The notes under the pieces: model-generated
What the model saw: the letters and a program-made list of their open reading frames with translations, nothing else
Database searches by the model: none
What the model was told of the DNA's origin: nothing
In this document: positions 28,008 through 37,146 of the stretch, piece by piece
How positions within the stretch are numbered: the stretch's first letter is position 1
Layout: each line of letters begins with the position of its first letter
Source of the DNA: Hyphomonadaceae bacterium UKL13-1
Lineage (GTDB): Bacteria > Pseudomonadota > Alphaproteobacteria > Caulobacterales > Aquidulcibacteraceae
NCBI GenBank assembly: GCA_001602435.1
Contig: CP012156.1
Coordinates: 3,231,898 to 3,295,897 of the forward strand
Length of the DNA: 64,000 nt
Direction of reading: 5' to 3'
Translations under genes and position numbers: made by a program

Positions 28008-28727
28008 TTAGAGGCCCAATGCGTTGCGTTGGGCCTCAAACAATTCCTCACAGCCAGACTTCGCGAGCGAGAGCAGAACCTGCAATTCTGCCTCGGTAAA
28101 CGGCCGCTCTTCGCCTGTCGCTTGCACTTCGACAAGGCCGAGCCCTTGGGCCAATACAAAATTGGCATCCGCTTCAGCGTTTGAATCTTCGGGATAATCG
28201 AGATCGAGAACCGGCACACCCTGATAAATGCCGCAAGAAACAGCAGCAACTTGGGCTTGGATCGGCTCTTCTGTGATCAGACCTTCTGCTTTCAGATAAA
28301 GGCAGGCTTGCTTCAGCGCGACCCAAGCACCCGTCAGCGCCGCAGTCCGTGTGCCGCCATCGGCTTGAATGACATCGCAGTCGATGGTGATTTGACGCTC
28401 ACCCAGAGCGACCAGATCGACGACCGAGCGCAGACAACGCCCAATCAAGCGCTGGATTTCTTGCGTGCGGCCCGATTGCTTGCCCGAAGCCGCTTCCCGA
28501 CGACCGCGCGTGTGGGTCGCTCGGGGCAACATGCCATATTCCGCCGTCACCCAGCCACGCTTTTGACCGCGCAGCCAACCGGGCAGACTTTCTTCCAAGG
28601 AAGCCGTAACCAACACATGCGTATTGCCAAACTTTGCTAAGCATGAGCCCTCCGCATAGCGGGACACACCCGCCTCAAGGCTTAAGGGGCGCAATTGGTC
28701 GGCGGTGCGGCCAGATGGACGGATCAT
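28008..28727 (-). CDS. rph: Ribonuclease PH
   Basis: Phosphorolytic 3'-to-5' exoribonuclease that trims tRNA 3' ends; 239 residues, the usual size. Motifs are [15 protein letters not shown] at the start, [17 protein letters not shown], and [15 protein letters not shown], with [17 protein letters not shown] near the C-terminus. The ATG at 28727 overlaps the rimM stop (ATGA), indicating translational coupling in a clpP-like/rimM/rph operon. An upstream extension of the frame has no family support. Confidence 0.96.
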   Translation of the reverse strand: MIRPSGRTADQLRPLSLEAGVSRYAEGSCLAKFGNTHVLVTASLEESLPGWLRGQKRGWVTAEYGMLPRATHTRGRREAASGKQSGRTQEIQRLIGRCLRSVVDLVALGERQITIDCDVIQADGGTRTAALTGAWVALKQACLYLKAEGLITEEPIQAQVAAVSCGIYQGVPVLDLDYPEDSNAEADANFVLAQGLGLVEVQATGEERPFTEAELQVLLSLAKSGCEELFEAQRNALGL

Positions 28728-29317
28728 GTAGATGGGCCTTTCGCGGGCTTTTTCGGAGATTTTGGGCGGGCAGGGGGAGGCGGCGGCTCTTCTGGAACTT
28801 CGCCAACCATCGGGATCAAGCCAAGCGGCACATCGCCAATAAGCTTTTTGCCCGGCAAGTCGACAATCGGAACCAATGCCTTGGTAAACGGCAAGAACCA
28901 ACTGCCCTTGGCACCTGGCGTCGCCTCAATCTCAAGCAAATCTTGTGGGCCTGGGATAACTGCTCGAACACGGCCTAGGTCTGCACCGTCCAAAGCTTCC
29001 AGCCGCAACCCAATCAGATCGACATGATAGAATTCGTCTTCTTCGGCTTCGGGCAGACGGTCGCGCGGCACAAACAGCTTGGTGTTGCGCATTGCCATCG
29101 CGGCCTCGCGCGTCGGAACGTCCTTTGACGTCACCACAATGCCGTCTTTAATCGGACGCCACGATTGGACCGACAAAATGATTTGCCCCTCTTCATTACA
29201 AAAAGGGGCATAATCCACGATGGCTTCTGGGTCGGCCGTAAAGCTGCGCAGGCGAACCTCGCCGCGCACCCCAAAGGCACCGGCGATTGCACCGACCAAT
29301 ACGAACGACTTAGGCAA
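28724..29317 (-). CDS. rimM: Ribosome maturation factor RimM
   Basis: RimM binds S19 and helps 30S head assembly. The N-terminal domain begins [18 protein letters not shown], and the PRC-barrel half has [22 protein letters not shown] in pattern and [11 protein letters not shown] Pro/Lys-rich tail of about 25 residues extends the C-terminus. I prefer the TTG at 29317, overlapping the stop of the clpP-like gene, because it gives the family's normal short lead-in. ATGs at 29356 and 29377 would overlap that gene by 47 or 68 bases. rimM is normally next to trmD; here it is with rph. Confidence 0.9.
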   Translation of the reverse strand: MPKSFVLVGAIAGAFGVRGEVRLRSFTADPEAIVDYAPFCNEEGQIILSVQSWRPIKDGIVVTSKDVPTREAAMAMRNTKLFVPRDRLPEAEEDEFYHVDLIGLRLEALDGADLGRVRAVIPGPQDLLEIEATPGAKGSWFLPFTKALVPIVDLPGKKLIGDVPLGLIPMVGEVPEEPPPPPARPKSPKKPAKGPST

Positions 29318-29900
29318 TATCGGTGCGCTTGGTGACAATCTTGCCCACGAGGCCATAGGCCACCGCTTCTTCGGCACTCATCCAATAGTCGCGATCGGTA
29401 TCAGCCTTGATCTTCTCGATGGGCTGGCCAGTTGCATCGGCGAAAATGGCGTTCAAGCGCTCGCGCATGCGAATGATTTCACGGGCCTGAATTTCAATAT
29501 CCGACACCATGCCACCAACGCCACCGCGTGGTTCGTGCAGCAAGAAGCGGGTGTTGGGCAGACAGAAGCGACGCTCCCGCTCAGCCGCTGCATAAATGAG
29601 CGCGCCGGCAGAGGCGACCCAGCCGGAGCCCAAGACGTTCACAGGCGCTGATACAAATTTGATCATATCATGGATCATGTCGCCGCTTTCCACGTGACCA
29701 CCTGGTGAAGAGATGATCAAAAGGATGGGCTTATCGGACTCACCCGAGAGCGCCAGCATGCGTTCACAAACCCGCTGAGCCAGTTTGTCGTCAACGCCGC
29801 CGGTCAGTAGAATGGTGCGGCTGTCGAAGAGCGCCTTTTCTACAATGGCTGGGGCTGGATTTCCCGCTTTGCTTTCGTCTTCTTCGTCCATGCGAAACAT
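29310..29900 (-). CDS. ClpP-like serine protease
   Basis: Protein of 196 residues with the ClpP fold and a complete catalytic set: Ser97 in GWVASAGAL, His122 in LLHEPRGG and Asp171 in TDRDYWMSAEEA. ClpP forms a barrel that degrades proteins fed by ClpA or ClpX. No Clp ATPase is adjacent and the N-terminus differs from canonical ClpP, so this may be a second, accessory ClpP. The ATG at 29900 follows a GAGGAG site. The stop overlaps the likely TTG of rimM, putting it first in the clpP-like/rimM/rph operon. Confidence 0.85.
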   Translation of the reverse strand: MFRMDEEDESKAGNPAPAIVEKALFDSRTILLTGGVDDKLAQRVCERMLALSGESDKPILLIISSPGGHVESGDMIHDMIKFVSAPVNVLGSGWVASAGALIYAAAERERRFCLPNTRFLLHEPRGGVGGMVSDIEIQAREIIRMRERLNAIFADATGQPIEKIKADTDRDYWMSAEEAVAYGLVGKIVTKRTDIA

Positions 29901-30086
29901 GCTTCTAGGCTCCTCGTTCACTCGCTCTTTCCGACACGCTTTTGTTGATTTGGTCAACCTAGCGGCAGCCACAGCGCTGTTATCGTCTGCTCTAAGTGGT
30001 AAAGCCTGATGGATTATGAAAGAGCGTGCAATGCACTTGACGCACCTAGGCAAAGGTGAAACCCAAAGACGAAGGAGTATCGCGCC

Positions 30087-30959
30087 ATGAATTTGACCCG
30101 ACCTGAAGGCCCTGACGCCACATTAACTTTGTCTCGACGCGGCCTAACGGGTGCCCTGGGCTTTGCGGGCTTTGCCGCAGCCATTCGCCCTGTCCATGCA
30201 GCGGCCATCACGACGCCATCAGATGGCTTAATTTCGGAGATGATCACTTTTCCGTCGCAGGGCTTTGACCTCCCCGCTTTTGTCGCACGGCCGCAGGCAA
30301 AAGGGCGTAAGCCCGTGGTCATCGTGGTCAGCGAAATTTTTGGTCTGCACGAATATATCCGAGATGTGTGCCGCCGATTTGCGCGCTTGGGCTATGTCGC
30401 AATCGCGCCATCCTTCTTCGCACGTGCAGGTGATCCCGCACCTCTCACCGACTTCGCCAAGATCATGCCCATCGTGAATTCCGCCAATAATGCGCAAGTT
30501 ATGGGCGATATCACGGCAACCATCGCTTGGCTGGACCAGCAGAACTTCGTCAAAAAGGACGCCATCGGCATCACCGGCTTTTGCTGGGGTGGAGCCGTTG
30601 TGTGGATGGCAAGTGCGTTGACGCCCCGGATCAAAGCAGGTGTGGCTTGGTATGGCCGCCTAACCCCGCGCGATGGCTCAACCGACCAACGCAAATGGCC
30701 CATGGAAGTGGCGGGTGAACTCAAAAGCCCCGTGCTGGGCCTATATGCCGAAAATGATGGCGGGATCCCATTGGCTAGCGTTGAAGCGATGAAGGCTGCA
30801 TTGGCAAAGGCTGGCAATCAGAAGAGCCGCTTCATCGTCTACCCCGGTACCCAACATGGCTTCCATGCAGATTATCGGCCGCAATATCAAGAAACCGCCG
30901 CCAAACAAGGCTGGGACGAATTGCTGACTTGGTTTGCCGCCAATGGGGTGAAGCCCTAG
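30087..30959 (+). CDS. Dienelactone hydrolase family protein with Tat signal
   Basis: Alpha/beta hydrolase of 290 residues related to carboxymethylenebutenolidase. The N-terminus carries LSRRGLTGALGFAGFAAAI, a twin-arginine-like export signal ending near HAAAI. The nucleophile is Cys in TGFCWGGAV, as in true dienelactone hydrolases, and the late His is in PGTQHGFHADY. A good GAAGGAG site precedes the ATG. Periplasmic members exist, but their substrates are unclear. Its stop overlaps the GH13 stop by four bases (convergent). Confidence 0.85.
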   Translation: MNLTRPEGPDATLTLSRRGLTGALGFAGFAAAIRPVHAAAITTPSDGLISEMITFPSQGFDLPAFVARPQAKGRKPVVIVVSEIFGLHEYIRDVCRRFARLGYVAIAPSFFARAGDPAPLTDFAKIMPIVNSANNAQVMGDITATIAWLDQQNFVKKDAIGITGFCWGGAVVWMASALTPRIKAGVAWYGRLTPRDGSTDQRKWPMEVAGELKSPVLGLYAENDGGIPLASVEAMKAALAKAGNQKSRFIVYPGTQHGFHADYRPQYQETAAKQGWDELLTWFAANGVKP

Positions 30960-32578
30960 ACCCAGACCTGTGTCGACCACGGACCCATATGGGTTGGCGT
31001 GACCTCCCCAGAGGTGAGGATACAGGTGCGTTCCGCTAAACGGGCAGTGATGGTCTCTGGTAACGCGCAAGTTTGGCCGCCCAAGTTTACGCAAACCACG
31101 CCTTGCGCGCCGCGCCGATAAGCAAACAAGCTCTCATGCTCGGGAAGCAGGTCCTCATAGGCCCCAAAGACCCATGTCTCGGTGTCTTTGGCCCGAAGCT
31201 CTAACAAAGCGCGATAAAAGGCCCAAACAGAGTGTTCGTCTGCCTGCTGGCTGGCCAAGTCCACCCCACCGCGATTTGGGGTTGGTTTCAGCCAAGGGGT
31301 TCCCGTTCCAAACCCACCTTCGGGCGTCCACGGATAGGGTGTTCGGGCATGGTCGCGGGTCATGGCGACCGCTTTAGCTAGAGCCTCCGCCTCGCTCTGC
31401 CCCTTAGAGCGGGCGAGCCGATAGGTCGTCTTCGCCCATACATCATCCAATTCGTTGACGCTTGTGATCGTCGTATCGCCCAAGCCCAATTCATCGCCTT
31501 GATAGATAAAGGGGGTGGCGCGTTGCAGAACATAAGTCGCGGCTAAAGCCTTGGCGACCTGATCAGGGTCAGCTTCTGCGTCACCAAACCGCGCAATTAA
31601 GCGGCGAAGGTCATGATTGCCCACAACGCAAGAGTTCCAGCCGTTTGGACCAATGCCCTTATCCCACCGATCAAAGACACTCTTAAACCAAACCCGGTCC
31701 CAATCCTTGCCCTGCCGTGCGCCTGTGTGGTCCACAAAATCAAAGTGATAGATCATGTGCAGCATCGGGTCGGCCGGGTTCACGATGGCTGCGGCCCGCT
31801 CTGGATTGAGGCCGGGCCCCTCCCCAATCGCCACGCAATCATAGAGGTCAAATACCTCGCGTCGCATATCGCGCAACCATTCATGCAAGCGCGGCCCGCC
31901 CGCCAGCATATCGTACAGCGGCATGGGTCTGGGGTCTGGCGCGTCGGGTAAGCCCGGAGGTTTTGAGATGACCGTCACGACGTCGAGGCGGAAGCCGCTA
32001 ACGCCTTTGTCCAACCAAAACCGCATCGCACCATAAATTTCTTCGCGAACTTCGGGGTTTTCCCAATTTAGATCTGCCTGCGTCTTATCAAACAGATGGA
32101 GATAAAAAGCGTCATCGCCATCGGCCTTCGACCAAGCGGGGCCTCCGAAGATGGATTGCCAATTATTGGGTTCATCCCGCCAGATGTAATAATGGCGGTA
32201 AGGCCCAGATGGGTCAGCTAATGCTGCCTGAAACCAAGGATGATCAATCGAGGTGTGATTGAGCGCAATATCCAACACGATTTTGAGGTCCAAGCGCTTG
32301 GCTTCCGCAAGCAGGGCTTCAAAATCCGCCATTGTGCCAAAGAGGGGATCAATCTCCCGGTAGCCCGACATATCATAGCCATTATCGACCATGGGTGAGC
32401 GAAAGATTGGCGACATCCAGACGATACCAGCCCCCAAAGCCTTGATCGCACTTAGGCCTTGGGTAATCCCCGCCAAATCGCCCATGCCGTCGCCATTGGC
32501 ATCGCGAAAGGAGCGCGGATAGATTTGATAGACAGAGCGGGTCTTCCACCAGGTCTCATCAGGCTCATGACCGCTCAT
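30956..32578 (-). CDS. GH13 alpha-glucosidase
   Basis: Glycoside hydrolase family 13 enzyme of 540 residues, of the oligo-1,6-glucosidase/alpha-glucosidase group. It opens with WWKTRSVYQIYPRSF and shows the four family regions: DIALNHTS, GFRLDVV (nucleophile Asp199), AIGEG (acid Glu253) and VVGNHD (Asp323). No signal peptide is present, so it acts in the cytosol on imported short alpha-glucans, sucrose-like sugars or trehalose derivatives. No sugar transporter or regulator is adjacent, so it stands alone. One base separates it from smr upstream. Confidence 0.93.
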   Translation of the reverse strand: MSGHEPDETWWKTRSVYQIYPRSFRDANGDGMGDLAGITQGLSAIKALGAGIVWMSPIFRSPMVDNGYDMSGYREIDPLFGTMADFEALLAEAKRLDLKIVLDIALNHTSIDHPWFQAALADPSGPYRHYYIWRDEPNNWQSIFGGPAWSKADGDDAFYLHLFDKTQADLNWENPEVREEIYGAMRFWLDKGVSGFRLDVVTVISKPPGLPDAPDPRPMPLYDMLAGGPRLHEWLRDMRREVFDLYDCVAIGEGPGLNPERAAAIVNPADPMLHMIYHFDFVDHTGARQGKDWDRVWFKSVFDRWDKGIGPNGWNSCVVGNHDLRRLIARFGDAEADPDQVAKALAATYVLQRATPFIYQGDELGLGDTTITSVNELDDVWAKTTYRLARSKGQSEAEALAKAVAMTRDHARTPYPWTPEGGFGTGTPWLKPTPNRGGVDLASQQADEHSVWAFYRALLELRAKDTETWVFGAYEDLLPEHESLFAYRRGAQGVVCVNLGGQTCALPETITARLAERTCILTSGEVTPTHMGPWSTQVWV

Positions 32579-33184
32579 TTAAGTATCCTTCAGCGCTTTC
32601 AGCAAAACATAATAGGCCCCGCTTCCACCATGACGGGGATGGGCAGAGGCATAACCCGATACATGCTCACGAACCCCATGCCCACTCAACCATTCGGGCA
32701 ATCGACGCCGAATTACGCCGGGTTGCGGTGTTAGATAGTCTTCCCCAATTTCGATCGCGCGGCCCTTACCGGTGACAACAAGGACACAGCGAGCGCCGCT
32801 GGAGCGCATCCGAACCAAAAAGCCGGCAAGGGCGGTTTGGGCATCCAGCTGCCGATAGCCGTGAAGATCAATCGTGCCATCGATGTCCAACTTACCGCGC
32901 CGTACCTTTTTGTGCCCAGAGGCGTCGGAAACCAATGATGCGGGTTTAGCTTCTGGCCTTGGGACGGGAGACGCAGGAACATGTCGCGCCGCCTTGGCGC
33001 GTTTAAGCGCCAGATGAGGCAATTCAGGCGCAGGCCTTCTAACCACTTCGGGAACAGATACAGCCACCTGCTCAGGATCGTCGGCCGCTAACTTGGGCTT
33101 TTGGTGGCCATAAGGCCGCACAGTTCGGGCGACCCGATGCCAAAGCTTTGCTTCATCCGGCATCATATCGCGACGCCGGCTCAT
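32579..33184 (-). CDS. Smr domain protein
   Basis: Protein of 201 residues with a C-terminal Smr (MutS2-related) endonuclease domain: DGTIDLHGYRQLDAQTAL, VVTGKGR and a late SAHPRHGGSGAYYVLLK. The N-terminal half is basic and Pro-rich and probably disordered. Stand-alone Smr proteins in bacteria are linked to nucleic-acid cleavage and ribosome rescue. Its position downstream of timA and mltA in one direction is conserved in many alphaproteobacteria near the origin. The ATG at 33184 directly precedes the conserved RRRDMMPDE segment. Confidence 0.9.
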   Translation of the reverse strand: MSRRRDMMPDEAKLWHRVARTVRPYGHQKPKLAADDPEQVAVSVPEVVRRPAPELPHLALKRAKAARHVPASPVPRPEAKPASLVSDASGHKKVRRGKLDIDGTIDLHGYRQLDAQTALAGFLVRMRSSGARCVLVVTGKGRAIEIGEDYLTPQPGVIRRRLPEWLSGHGVREHVSGYASAHPRHGGSGAYYVLLKALKDT

Positions 33185-33186
33185 GC

Positions 33187-34533
33187 TCAGCGACCCGAAT
33201 TCGCGGAGGTGGGCGAGATGCCTTTTGGCAGGAGCACCCAGAAACGGACATCATGGTTGATCCGGCCTGCTCGTAATCCAGCCTCAGGCCCCGTGCCCCA
33301 ATAAAGATCACCGCGGATTGGGCCACGAATGGCGCCTCCGGTATCTTGGGCTACGACCAAGCGCCGCAGACTGACATCGGTCGAAATCGCGACCCGTGGC
33401 GCGTCTGCTGCCAAGAAAATGGGTACCCCATACGCATGATAGCTTGTATCCACCGCGAGGGACCCATTGGCTTCAAGGGCGGCTTGTTGCCCACCTTTTG
33501 GGCCTGCGCTTGGATCTTTAATCGGCTCAAGCTGGAAAAAGACAGTGCGTGGATTGGCGTTTAAAACTTCACGCGCCTCTTTCGGCGAGGCGGTCTTGAA
33601 CCACGTCTTGATCGCGTCCATGGAAGCCCCATTGACCGGCAGCGCGCCCCGTCGGATCAACTCTTGTGCGTTTGACCCAAAGCGATGGCCATTATGGGCA
33701 GCAAAGGCAGCGCGAACCTGTGTGCCGTCGTCAAACTGCAGCCGACCAGAGCCTTGAACTTGTAAGGATAAAACTTCCGCCGGCTCACCCCAAGCCAATA
33801 CCGGTGCCGTGTTCTCATTGATCTGTGCGCGCGACCAATAGGGGACGACTTTGCCACGATCCATGCGTGCAACAATCGCGCGATTGCGCAATGTGGCGTC
33901 GAATTGGCCTAGATCAATCTCAAACAGGTCAGACGGCCTGCGTTGGATCGGCTCTGAAAAGACAGGTGTTTTGACGCGAGACGCGGCCATGATTGGCTCA
34001 TAATAGCCTGTTAGGCGGCCAATCTCTGTAGTCTCGGTTGAGACGCGCCAAACTTGAAACTGGCTTTCCCAAAAGCTTCGGTCTTCAAGGCTGGGGTCTT
34101 GGGCCAGCGCGCAAACGCCAGCCCAGTCGCCCACACGGCCGGAATAGGTCGCGACGGTCGACAACAGCTGATCTTTGGGCCGGGCCTGCGATATTGCGCA
34201 GGAGCGTACCAGTGCACGGCGGGCAGCGCCCACATCGGTCTCTGCCCAATTGGGCAAGCTCTCAAACGCGGTCTGATTAAACTGGAGTGGGACAATATCG
34301 GCAGGCGGCACGGGTGCAGCAGACGGGCTAGCCGATGTCGTCGCTGGCCGCAAAGGCGTAGCTGGCCTTGGCACGGGAACCGCCGGCGCAGTTATTGGCT
34401 CTGGCCTCACCACGGGCGCGGGTGTTGGTGGCGGCACAGGCTCTGGCACGGGTGTCGGGGCCACCGTGGCACACGCTGTTAGGAGGACCGACATCAGTCC
34501 TGATGCAGTCAAAAGACCCAGAGAACGACGCAT
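33187..34533 (-). CDS. mltA: Membrane-bound lytic murein transglycosylase A
   Basis: Outer-membrane lipoprotein that cleaves peptidoglycan glycan strands to 1,6-anhydro products; 448 residues. A signal peptide ends in the lipobox SVLLTAC, and a Pro/Ala-rich linker of about 70 residues follows. The MltA barrel shows GYYEPI, VQGSGRLQFDDG and the C-terminal 3D domain with the conserved Asp residues in VAQDTGGAIRG and DLYWG. The ATG at 34533 (MRRSLGLL) starts the signal peptide. It lies between timA and smr in one operon. Confidence 0.93.
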   Translation of the reverse strand: MRRSLGLLTASGLMSVLLTACATVAPTPVPEPVPPPTPAPVVRPEPITAPAVPVPRPATPLRPATTSASPSAAPVPPADIVPLQFNQTAFESLPNWAETDVGAARRALVRSCAISQARPKDQLLSTVATYSGRVGDWAGVCALAQDPSLEDRSFWESQFQVWRVSTETTEIGRLTGYYEPIMAASRVKTPVFSEPIQRRPSDLFEIDLGQFDATLRNRAIVARMDRGKVVPYWSRAQINENTAPVLAWGEPAEVLSLQVQGSGRLQFDDGTQVRAAFAAHNGHRFGSNAQELIRRGALPVNGASMDAIKTWFKTASPKEAREVLNANPRTVFFQLEPIKDPSAGPKGGQQAALEANGSLAVDTSYHAYGVPIFLAADAPRVAISTDVSLRRLVVAQDTGGAIRGPIRGDLYWGTGPEAGLRAGRINHDVRFWVLLPKGISPTSANSGR

Positions 34534-34535
34534 GA

Positions 34536-35153
34536 TTAGGCCGTCCGTACCGCGCTCAACAGCCAATTCGGATCGCGAGCATCAACGGCCCGTTCAAACG
34601 TCCAAACTTCATCGGCCGCGCGAAGGCCATCGCCCCCGTCGGCCAAATCAGACGAGAAAGCTACATCGATGCGGGCGATTTTGCCGTCCAATTCGGCGTC
34701 GACAATCTTCGCATCACTTAAACGGATGACTTCGATCTTCGCGGCATTGGCTGCACGGCGTTCATCCATCGCGGTCTTATAGGCTTCAAAGACATCGGCA
34801 TCGACCAAACCCTTGAGGGTCTCTTCGTCACCTGCGCCATAGGCGGTTACAATCATCTCATAGGCAGCTTTCGCGCCCTCTAAGAAGCTAGTGGCACTAA
34901 ACCCGCGCTGAGCAGCGGCGATCGCTTTCAGGCCAGCGGCCCCCGGGCCATCGTATTCGCGCACGGGGAAGGTCAGAACCTTACCGGCATCGTCTGCTTG
35001 ATCGTCGCCATCTGCCTTTTCGGCAGGCGTCTCGGGCAAGCCAAATCTTGGTTGCCGCATGGGAGGTGGCTCAGCGCCACGGTTTTGGCCAAGCACTTGG
35101 TACAAACGGCCAAGGACGAGAGCTGCCACGACGGCGAAAAAGACTATTTCCAT
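34536..35153 (-). CDS. timA: Tim44/TimA family protein
   Basis: Membrane-anchored protein of 205 residues: an N-terminal hydrophobic helix (MEIVFFAVVAALVLGRLYQVLG), an acidic linker, and a C-terminal Tim44-like domain (FSATSFLEGAKAAYEMIVTAY, DEETLKGLVDADVFEAY, EVWTFERAVDARDPNW). The domain is shared with the mitochondrial import factor Tim44. Bacterial TimA is widespread in alphaproteobacteria, but its role is only partly understood. It is the first gene of a timA-mltA-smr operon and diverges from secB with 136 bases between. Confidence 0.88.
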   Translation of the reverse strand: MEIVFFAVVAALVLGRLYQVLGQNRGAEPPPMRQPRFGLPETPAEKADGDDQADDAGKVLTFPVREYDGPGAAGLKAIAAAQRGFSATSFLEGAKAAYEMIVTAYGAGDEETLKGLVDADVFEAYKTAMDERRAANAAKIEVIRLSDAKIVDAELDGKIARIDVAFSSDLADGGDGLRAADEVWTFERAVDARDPNWLLSAVRTA

Positions 35154-35289
35154 GGTTTTCGATCCGGTCCCGCTTGGTTTTAAATCGCGGTCATACTCTC
35201 ATATAGGATGCAATGACGCGTAAGTCAGCCACTTGGTTGCCGTAAAGGGCTGTTGCGTGCTAGCCACCACAGCTTCTGGAGATCAAGAC

Positions 35290-35790
35290 ATGACAGATGA
35301 TACGGCCTCTGCGCCACTGGAAAACGGTTCTTTAGCGAATGATGGGGCTGAAACAGCCCCTTCGGTCCGTGTTTTAGCCCAATATGTAAAGGATTTCTCG
35401 TTTGAGAATCCAAATGCGCCAAATTCCCTTCGGGAGGGCGCACAGCCAAAAATCGATCTTCAATTAGACGTGAGCGCCCGGGCGATGGATGAATCGGGGG
35501 TCTTTGAAGTTGATTTGAAGATCAATGCGCGCAGCGATCGTGAGGGCCAGACCCAATTCATCATCGAATTGGTCTATTCTGGCCTGTTCCAATTCGCCAA
35601 TGTCCCAGGCGATGCTCTGGAGCCATTGTTGTTGGCCGAATGCCCGAAGATCCTCTTCCCATTCGCGCGTCAATTGATCGCAACCAACAGCCAAGCCGGC
35701 GGTTATCCACCTTTGATGCTGGATCCGATGGATTTTGGTGCGCTTTATGCCACACAACGGGTTGAGCGCGCTGGCGGTCAGCCTTCCTAG
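35290..35790 (+). CDS. secB: Protein-export chaperone SecB
   Basis: Tetrameric cytosolic chaperone that keeps preproteins unfolded and delivers them to SecA; 166 residues, with an acidic N-terminal tail typical of the class. Core segments are VLAQYVKDFSFENPNAP, a beta-sheet region, and AECPKILFPFARQ with GGYPPLMLDPMDF near the end. The ATG at 35290 follows a GGAG site. The stop overlaps the dnaQ stop by four bases (convergent). The proximity to dnaQ and timA matches the alphaproteobacterial origin neighbourhood. Confidence 0.97.
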   Translation: MTDDTASAPLENGSLANDGAETAPSVRVLAQYVKDFSFENPNAPNSLREGAQPKIDLQLDVSARAMDESGVFEVDLKINARSDREGQTQFIIELVYSGLFQFANVPGDALEPLLLAECPKILFPFARQLIATNSQAGGYPPLMLDPMDFGALYATQRVERAGGQPS

Positions 35791-36533
35791 GCTGTCCCTT
35801 GACCACTTTCGGTAAGGAATCTGTTCCAAGCAGGTTCCTTACCCAGTGTGGCGACGAAGGCGCGATGCGCCTCTATTTCTTCCAGCGTCGACAAAAGCCC
35901 TAACGCTTGGGGGCGCTCTCGCCTTGGCTGGTTTGATTTGGCTTCCAAAATGCCTTGCGACGTTTGGTTCTGGGTTTGAGCCGCCGCGTCAGGATCGAGA
36001 AAATCGAGACGCCTTTCCCGGCCTCCCTTAAGTTCGAGATAAACTGCCGCCAGCAATTGCGAGTCTAACAGCGCCCCGTGCTTATCGCGCGCCGTCAAAT
36101 CTATGTTCAGCCGGCGACATAAAGCGTCCAACGAGGCAGGCGCGCCGGGATATTTCTTGCGAGCGATCAATAAAGTATCAACGCAGCGCTCTTTTGGAAT
36201 GAGCGACAACCCGAGCCGGCCAAGCTCTGCATTCAAGAAGCGGCGGTCAAACTCTGCATTATGGGCGACAAGCGGCGCATCGCCGATAAAGGCCAATAGC
36301 TCTTCAACCACTTCAGACGCACCAAACACTGGCTTATCGGACAAGAATTCACCCGTCAGGCCGTGAACCCGCACAACTTCTGCCGGAACATCGCGCTCTG
36401 GATTGATATATCGGTGAAAAGTCACGCCGGTAGGAACAAGGTCGATCAGTTCCACGCACCCGATTTCGACAATTCGGTCGCCCCTTTCGGGGTCGGTTCC
36501 CGTTGTTTCGGTATCAAAAACAATTTCGCGCAT
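35787..36533 (-). CDS. dnaQ: DNA polymerase III epsilon subunit
   Basis: 3'-5' proofreading exonuclease of the replicative polymerase; 248 residues. The DEDDh motifs are FDTETTG (Exo I, about residue 6), HNAEFDRRFL (Exo II) and HGALLDSQLL (Exo III His and Asp). The C-terminal part is the usual tail that binds the polymerase alpha subunit. It begins one base after the coaE stop, in the minus-strand run ppsR-maf-aroE-coaE-dnaQ that leads away from the presumed origin. Confidence 0.97.
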   Translation of the reverse strand: MREIVFDTETTGTDPERGDRIVEIGCVELIDLVPTGVTFHRYINPERDVPAEVVRVHGLTGEFLSDKPVFGASEVVEELLAFIGDAPLVAHNAEFDRRFLNAELGRLGLSLIPKERCVDTLLIARKKYPGAPASLDALCRRLNIDLTARDKHGALLDSQLLAAVYLELKGGRERRLDFLDPDAAAQTQNQTSQGILEAKSNQPRRERPQALGLLSTLEEIEAHRAFVATLGKEPAWNRFLTESGQGTA

Positions 36534-36534
36534 C

Positions 36535-37146
36535 TTATTCTTCTGCCCCTTGGGCTATCTGGCTCAACAGTGCCGCATGAACTTTCCCAACTTGTTCGCG
36601 AGCGGCGTCAAGACCTAAGCCCGTATCGATGACAAAATCGGACTTAGCCCGTTTGACCTCATCGGGTGTCTGACGGGCCAGGATTGATTCAAACTTCTCT
36701 TCTGTCATGCCGGGGCGGGCCAGAACCCGTGCCCGTTGCAAGTCTGGCGGGCAAGAGACCACGATTACCGCATCCACATAAGCCTCACCGCCTGTTTCAA
36801 ACAACAACGGCACATCCACCATGACCAAGGGGGCGCCCTGTTCGCGCGCAGCGACCAAAAAGTCAGCGCGATCCTTACCGACCAAGGGATGCACGATGGA
36901 TTCTATCTGCTTGAGAAGCCCCGGATCTTGCAGAATTTTACGTGTCAAAACGGTTCGATCAACGCCCTCTGGCCCAACCGCTTCGGGGATTAAGGCCTGA
37001 AGGGGGGGTATTGCCGCCCCATCTCGCGCATAGAGCCGATGGACTGCCGCATCCGCATCCCAAACGGGCACGCCCAAGTCTTTAAACATCGCAGAGGTGG
37101 TCGACTTCCCCATCCCGATAGACCCGGTTAGTGCAACGATCTTCAT
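36535..37146 (-). CDS. coaE: Dephospho-CoA kinase
   Basis: Last enzyme of coenzyme A synthesis, phosphorylating dephospho-CoA on the ribose; 203 residues. The P-loop is GSIGMGKSTTSAMF at residues 8-21, followed by VWDADAAVHRLY, DVPLLFETGGE and the lid and C-terminal ARQTPDEVKRAKSDFVIDTG. The ATG overlaps the aroE stop (ATGA). A longer upstream frame would run inside aroE and is not supported. Confidence 0.97.
   Translation of the reverse strand: MKIVALTGSIGMGKSTTSAMFKDLGVPVWDADAAVHRLYARDGAAIPPLQALIPEAVGPEGVDRTVLTRKILQDPGLLKQIESIVHPLVGKDRADFLVAAREQGAPLVMVDVPLLFETGGEAYVDAVIVVSCPPDLQRARVLARPGMTEEKFESILARQTPDEVKRAKSDFVIDTGLGLDAAREQVGKVHAALLSQIAQGAEE

Noticed and set aside
29685..29700. CACGTG core resembling a parS site
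   Set aside because: Flanks do not match the parS consensus and the core lies inside the clpP-like gene; other CACGTG cores in the window also lack the flanks.
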